Of a stretch of DNA of 11,642 nt, positions 7,936-11,642 are shown piece after piece (the stretch's first letter is position 1; each line of letters begins with the position of its first letter). The DNA lies in the NCBI GenBank assembly GCA_004151065.3, contig NWUY0300093987.1:5159-16800 (forward strand). The letters are read 5' to 3'. The DNA comes from Larix sibirica (Eukaryota; Streptophyta; Pinopsida; Pinales; Pinaceae). Position numbers and translations under genes: made by a program. Below the pieces are notes generated by a model. The model was not told the DNA's origin, did no database searches, and saw only the letters and a list, made by a program, of their open reading frames with translations.

Positions 7936-8286
7936 TCACCTAAAATATTTGGGGAAGTTATTTGGTTCTTATGTTAGTAAGTTAGTGTGACATCACTTGG
8001 CTCAAATGATAAGGGATTTAGAATGCCTTATTTAAACATTAGATTTGAAATATGTTGTTTCCAGATTTGTAGGTTTGATGTATTCTACCCTAAGAGGCAT
8101 GGCATTGATTTAATGTTGAAGTATTATGCATCCTTTATCCACTTGAAATTGCCTAGAATTGTTGTCATGGAAAATTTTAGGGGAAAAATTTCGCCTGAGT
8201 GCAAAATTAGTGTGTTTAAAAATTTGGTTCAGAGAAATTTGTGTATAGAGTATATAGAGGGGTTTGATTTCATTTATCCCCAAAAC
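7936..8286. other. no convincing gene
   Basis: Where integrase would follow RNase H on the plus strand, I see only a 108-codon ORF (7987-8313) with no zinc-binding HHCC or DDE-like block. Its cysteine/aromatic-rich peptide resembles nothing I know. A 71-codon minus ORF overlaps it. Both are probably chance ORFs or unrecognisably decayed element sequence. Confidence 0.5.
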
Positions 8287-8302
8287 TATATATATATATA
8301 TA
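8287..8302. repeat. (TA)8 microsatellite, possible TATA region
   Basis: Eight TA repeats. The tract lies about 150 bp before the ATG at 8451 and could serve as a TATA element, but a simple repeat is the simpler reading. Confidence 0.9.
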
Positions 8303-8450
8303 ATTATTTCTAGACCATATTTCATGGATTCACTCCCATTTCATGGAATTGAAATTTTCTGAGAGTCGCTTCACTTTCATTCACAGAACCAGGGATCAGA
8401 GGAAATGATTTCATCCCTATTTTAAGGTACTCGGTAGTTAGAAACAAAGG

Positions 8451-8567
8451 ATGGAGGTATTTTTCATCTTGGTTCTCTTATTCTTCTTCATCTCAAATAT
8501 GGCAGGTTTACTTAGCATCAAGAAACCCTTACTCAACATCGAGGGAGTCAATGAACCACTAAGGTAA
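8451..8567 (+). CDS. short ORF with signal-peptide-like leader
   Basis: A 38-residue ORF starting MEVFFILVLLFFFISNMAG and continuing SIKKPLLNIEGVNEPLR to TAA. The start is in good context (A at -3, G at +4), and the first 20 or so residues have the shape of an ER signal peptide or membrane anchor. The 3' end overlaps a donor-like CTAAG|GTAATC, so it could be a first coding exon. The nearest AG acceptor (8608-8609) would give only a 46-nt intron, below the usual plant minimum, and no clear second exon was found. I do not recognise the family. It could be a secreted-peptide gene, a dead first exon, or chance. Confidence 0.3.
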   Translation: MEVFFILVLLFFFISNMAGLLSIKKPLLNIEGVNEPLR

Positions 8568-8734
8568 TCATTCCTTCTTTAATTGCACTCATTCTTAATG
8601 AATTTTTAGTGTTCAAGGGTATGAGACTATAGGAAAATCCATATTACGAAATCATTAAGGGTTTTTTCCATTATGTGTCCAAGTGACTTATAAAAAATGA
8701 CGTCTCAACACTCATGTTGCTCTCACTTTTCCTT

Positions 8735-9130
8735 CTTGGATTAATTTTTTTATTTTGAGATGTTTCTGTAATTTTATCTTCATTTATGTTGCATTTATGT
8801 TGTGGTTCTAGTTTTTTCCATTGAGATGTCTAGTTTTTTTCTTGACATCTTCTTTCATTTCATCCTGGTTTGTAGTCTCATAAAATTTTCTATGTATTCT
8901 TACAGAGATAAATCCTTTAATTGTATCAATTTTTGAAATTCCTCAAACAATTTCTCTTATTTTCTCTCAAATGTTTCATCATCTTAGGCCACAATCTAAT
9001 ATTTTCCTTTCCTTGTATTCTCTTAATATTTTGCAAATTATCCCACCAAAGTGGAGCATGCTATTTCACCTTAGCCACTGCAAATTTTACCCTTTATTGT
9101 TATCCTCCTAAATTTTTTCCATATTAAAAT
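8735..9130 (-). mobile_element. Ty3/Gypsy gag relic (Retrotrans_gag domain)
   Basis: Gag is the capsid protein of LTR retrotransposons. On the minus strand KFAVAKVK (9087 downward), a TAG at 9061-9063 and HAPLWWDNLQ (9060-9031) match the family block with a central WW. The domain continues KRIQGKENIRLWPKMMKHLRE, then after a frameshift FEEFQKLIQLKDLSL, a TAA at 8900-8902, EYIENFMRLQ (8899-8870) and, after another frameshift, EDVKKKTRHLNG (about 8850-8815). Spacing and order fit the domain. A minus-strand ORF at 9281-9481 rich in Arg and Glu could be the gag N-terminus but is not diagnostic. No zinc knuckle, PBS or LTR was found. The orientation is opposite to the pol relic at 7300-7935. Confidence 0.85.
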
Positions 9131-9723
9131 ATCTATCTAATTAATGTACCCTATATATTAATAAATAATGGTTCAACTCTTCATTAAATTTAGAAACTCA
9201 TATTCTAAGTTTAATCTTGTTTCCATTATCTCAATCAAATTCTCCATGGGATCAATAATACCCACTTGGGATCATACGGTCTACTGTTTCTCATATTCTT
9301 GTTGCAACCTCATGGATTCTAACCTCAACAATTCCTCTCCAAGAATCCTTCTATACCATGTACTTGTACCACCTCTTCTTCCCCAATTCATTTTGAATCC
9401 CCTCTTACCCATTTTTGTTGCTATGATAACAATATGATTAAAAACATATCTTCTCTTCCTAGCTCTTCTTTCTCTTATCAAACTTACTTAATGCCTGGAA
9501 ATGCCTTATGCACATGACCAAACACATTTTTTTCTTTGGACTCTGCATTACTATTTTTGGGTAGTTTTCTCTCTAAGAATCAATAGGTAATGACAGAGAT
9601 GTTAATTATAATTTATAACTACAAATATACACAACACATTTGGAGCAAATTTATATTTTGTAAGTTTTATTGTATGGGATTTTGTTTTTCATAACCTTTC
9701 TCAAGTATTATCACACAAAGTAT
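9131..9723. other. no gene seen; possible gag N-terminal remnant
   Basis: Pyrimidine-rich on the plus strand. The minus ORF 9281-9481 (basic start RERRARKRR, later EELLRLESMRLQQEYEKQ) is where the start of the gag relic would be expected. The overlapping plus ORF at 9168-9437 is its shadow. Nothing recognisable beyond that. Confidence 0.4.
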
Positions 9724-9906
9724 CTTTGCTCTCACAATTCCATTGTCTCTTTTAATGCATATGTGTACATGTGTAACATAATTTGTGATACAAAACATGA
9801 TCATTTAGATGACACATCTACCTCTAGTTAGCATATATCATCCTTGCTTTCAAAATTCCATTATATGTTTTCTAACATTTATACATGTGTAAAATGAATT
9901 TGTTAT
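9724..9906. repeat. diverged direct repeat, about 119-bp period
   Basis: About 65 bp at 9724-9788 recur at 9843-9906. Shared pieces are TTGCT-TC-CAAAATTCCATT-like, ACATGTGTAA and AATTTGT. Several mismatches and small gaps indicate an old duplication. Confidence 0.6.
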
Positions 9907-10250
9907 TTCTGTAGAATGATATATGTGGAAGCAAGGAATGAATAAGAAACTGACTAGTTTCAGTTCTCTAGGTGATAGGGATTTGTGAATATGAATATTT
10001 ATTTCAAGTTGAATGTTGGATGATTTAGAATTAGGAGAAGATTGTACATTGTATATTATTTTTTTTTACTAGTTTCCTCTTATCCTCGCATGACAAGCAT
10101 GCCCTTCTCCAATTTGGGAATATTATGATTAATATAATTAGTTGAGAAGTTAGGAGTGGGAAACACAAGCACAAACACATGTGGAATTGATTCTTGAACC
10201 CTGTTGGGAAGCTCTTTCTACTTTTTGGGTGGTTTTTACCTCTTTCCTTC
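9907..10250. other. no gene seen; E-box upstream of a TATA motif
   Basis: AT-rich. A palindromic CACATGTG (10176-10183) lies 68 bp before the TATA motif. Nothing else stands out. Confidence 0.45.
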
Positions 10251-10259
10251 TATAAATAG
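10251..10259 (+). promoter_or_regulatory. candidate TATA box
   Basis: TATAAATAG is a near-ideal plant TATA box; a start site would fall near 10280-10290 (CCTCAACAAG). The first downstream ATG (about 10289) opens only six codons, so a non-coding transcript or the U3/R of an unrecognised LTR is as likely as a gene. A TGTTGGGAA resembling an LTR start lies at about 10202, but no matching second LTR was seen. Confidence 0.4.
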
Positions 10260-11464
10260 TGTCCACCAATCCTCAACAAGAATTTAGGATGAAATTCTAC
10301 CCAAACTAGAGAATATTATTAAAGAAAAGAAGATCTTCAAAGTTTCTTCACCACCAAAAAATCCAAAGTATGTCTGGCTATGATATTATTGGAGAGAGAA
10401 AGGTTTAGGTATTCCACAAAGTGAGAGAAACTATGTGTAATTTGGAGAGTCTAGATTTGCTCCAAAATGTTAAAATGTGTTCCAAGGGAAAATTTGAGGT
10501 CACATCAATGAAAAAGAAGAATATTTTAGGGTTAGAGTTTGGTTAGGCTCAGAGGTTGAAGTGAAGAGACATATTACTTACCTTGTTTTGTACAATGTGG
10601 AGTGTGGTTCTACAACTAGAGAACAATTCACTACTCTCATGGCATTGAAGAAGAAATGGTTGCACTAAAAGTGAAATAAGAGCACATGGTATGACCCCTT
10701 CTTGAATATATTAAGTATTGGGTAAACCAAGTTGTTGATATAGCTGCCAAGATCACATAAAAATAGAAACAATTAGGTTAGTTAGGTCATTATAGATATC
10801 ATTAGTGTTTTCACCTTCAACTAGTTATGGAAGTGGAGACAACCTGAAAAGGGTTCAAATCAGAGTGTATTTGCTTCCACATTTTTGTAAGTAAAGCCAT
10901 TATAGATTTCTCCCTTCTCCATTTTTTTCCTTTTAGATTAGTATTTTTCCATGTTGTTATCATTGACATTATAACAATGAGAACATGGCTATCACTAATC
11001 CCTCATCCACTTTTCTGCCTCCAATATTTATCTATTATTCAAGGACTGCAAGAGCCCCATCACTACACAAACAAACACACTTGAATTTTCATTTATTTAT
11101 GTCGTTAGATTTTTGTAATGTCATAAGGAAATATTGTTTCATATTTTTAAACATTTCCCATTGGTATTGCTTTATATTTTTATAACCTCTCTAAAAGAAC
11201 TACCAATGATTGCATAGCTTTTATGACTTTTGTCTTAAAACCTTGAAACAAAGTCTTGAGCACGTAATCTTTTTCAAGCACTTTTGATATACAAGGATTT
11301 AAACCTTCAAGGATTCAATGAAAATATTTATGCATAATGATTTTATTTTATTACTCTATGCTTCTAAATATTGGATGCAAGAGTATTTGAAATTTGAGCA
11401 ATCTTTCATTATAAAATTGCAATAGTTAAATCTCCTTGGCCAACCATATGTGCTTAAATAGTTG
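10260..11464. other. no gene seen
   Basis: AT-rich with short ORFs only. The longest, plus 10985-11185 (66 codons), is rich in Phe, Ser and His and shows no domain. Any transcript from the TATA motif would run through here; AAA|GTATGT near 10367 could be a donor site, but no coding exon is recognisable. Confidence 0.5.
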
Positions 11465-11642
11465 TTTTTTTTTTTAACGAGGCGAATCGGCAAGTGGGAT
11501 GGGGCTGGTACGCGCGTGACATGAGGTTCAGGGTTCCAATCCCGTCCACTACCACTATATCCCTAGGTTCAACCACACAACCCGCAAGCATGGGGCATGG
11601 GTAAGCTGAGGTGATTTGAACTAGTGACCTCCATTTACAACA
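11465..11642 (-). mobile_element. SINE-like, tRNA-related element (cut by window edge)
   Basis: An 11-T run (11465-11475) would be the poly(A) tail of a minus-strand retroelement. Next to it is compact GC-rich sequence unlike the AT-rich flank. On the minus strand AGTTCAAATCA (11622 to 11612) resembles a Pol III B box. On the plus strand a second tRNA-like pair appears, an A-box-like CGGCAAGTGGG (11488-11498) and GGTTCCAATCC (11532-11542), at tRNA-like spacing. SINEs are short Pol III-derived non-coding retrotransposons. The 5' end is outside the window, and no target-site duplication could be checked. Orientation rests on the T-run; family unknown. Confidence 0.45.

Noticed and set aside
8564-8609. 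46-nt intron joining the 8451 ORF to a second open piece
   Set aside because: Shorter than normal plant introns; the added peptide shows no recognisable feature.
10202-10686. Solo LTR from TGTTGGGAA to ACA before TGGTAT
   Set aside because: The TATA motif would lie too near the left end, and no paired LTR, true PBS or target-site duplication is visible.
1-11642. CRISPR array, rRNA, complete tRNA, bacterial operon or viral gene
   Set aside because: None is visible. All recognisable coding relics are plant genes or plant-type retrotransposons, and the repeats are tandem without spacer structure.

Overview
The window looks like intergenic DNA from a large seed-plant nuclear genome, possibly a gymnosperm. 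It is AT-rich, has no intact gene that I can defend, and carries decayed plant genes and old plant-type retroelements. The organism call rests on the relics (a plant MCTP, a phytepsin-type aspartic protease with its plant-specific insert, Ty3/Gypsy gag and pol) and on their advanced decay. It is inference.

Layout. 1-1690: low-information DNA with a few exon-like minus-strand segments that I could not identify (about 167-260, 717-790 and 1345-1575). 1690-2636: minus-strand pseudogene of a phytepsin-type aspartic protease. 2787-4280: minus-strand pseudogene of the C-terminal half of a multiple C2 and transmembrane region protein (MCTP/FTIP/QUIRKY family), with 8 in-frame stops, at least 3 frameshifts and internal deletions. 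4294-4535: a degenerate array with a 43-bp period at the broken end of that pseudogene. 4681-4799: a 75-bp-period duplication. 5160-5406: a nearly perfect 123/124-bp tandem duplication.

5721-7111 or beyond: what looks like the 3' part of a non-autonomous Helitron on the minus strand. It has a 13-bp hairpin, 12 nt, CTAG, then a host T, and it lies downstream of same-strand, protein-like degraded sequence that could be captured gene fragments. 7300-7935: a plus-strand Ty3/Gypsy pol relic (end of reverse transcriptase, then RNase H). 8735-9130: a minus-strand Ty3/Gypsy gag relic, in the opposite orientation to the pol piece and so probably from a different insertion. 8451-8567: a 38-codon ORF encoding a signal-peptide-like sequence behind a TA-rich tract. 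10251: a good TATA motif with no recognisable gene. 11465 to the window end: a tRNA-like, SINE-like element cut by the window edge.

No operon or pathway is present. The common theme is fossilisation: gene and transposon pieces decaying largely by C-to-T type changes. I found no convincing new biological system. The most useful new calls are the Helitron terminus and the two pseudogenes.
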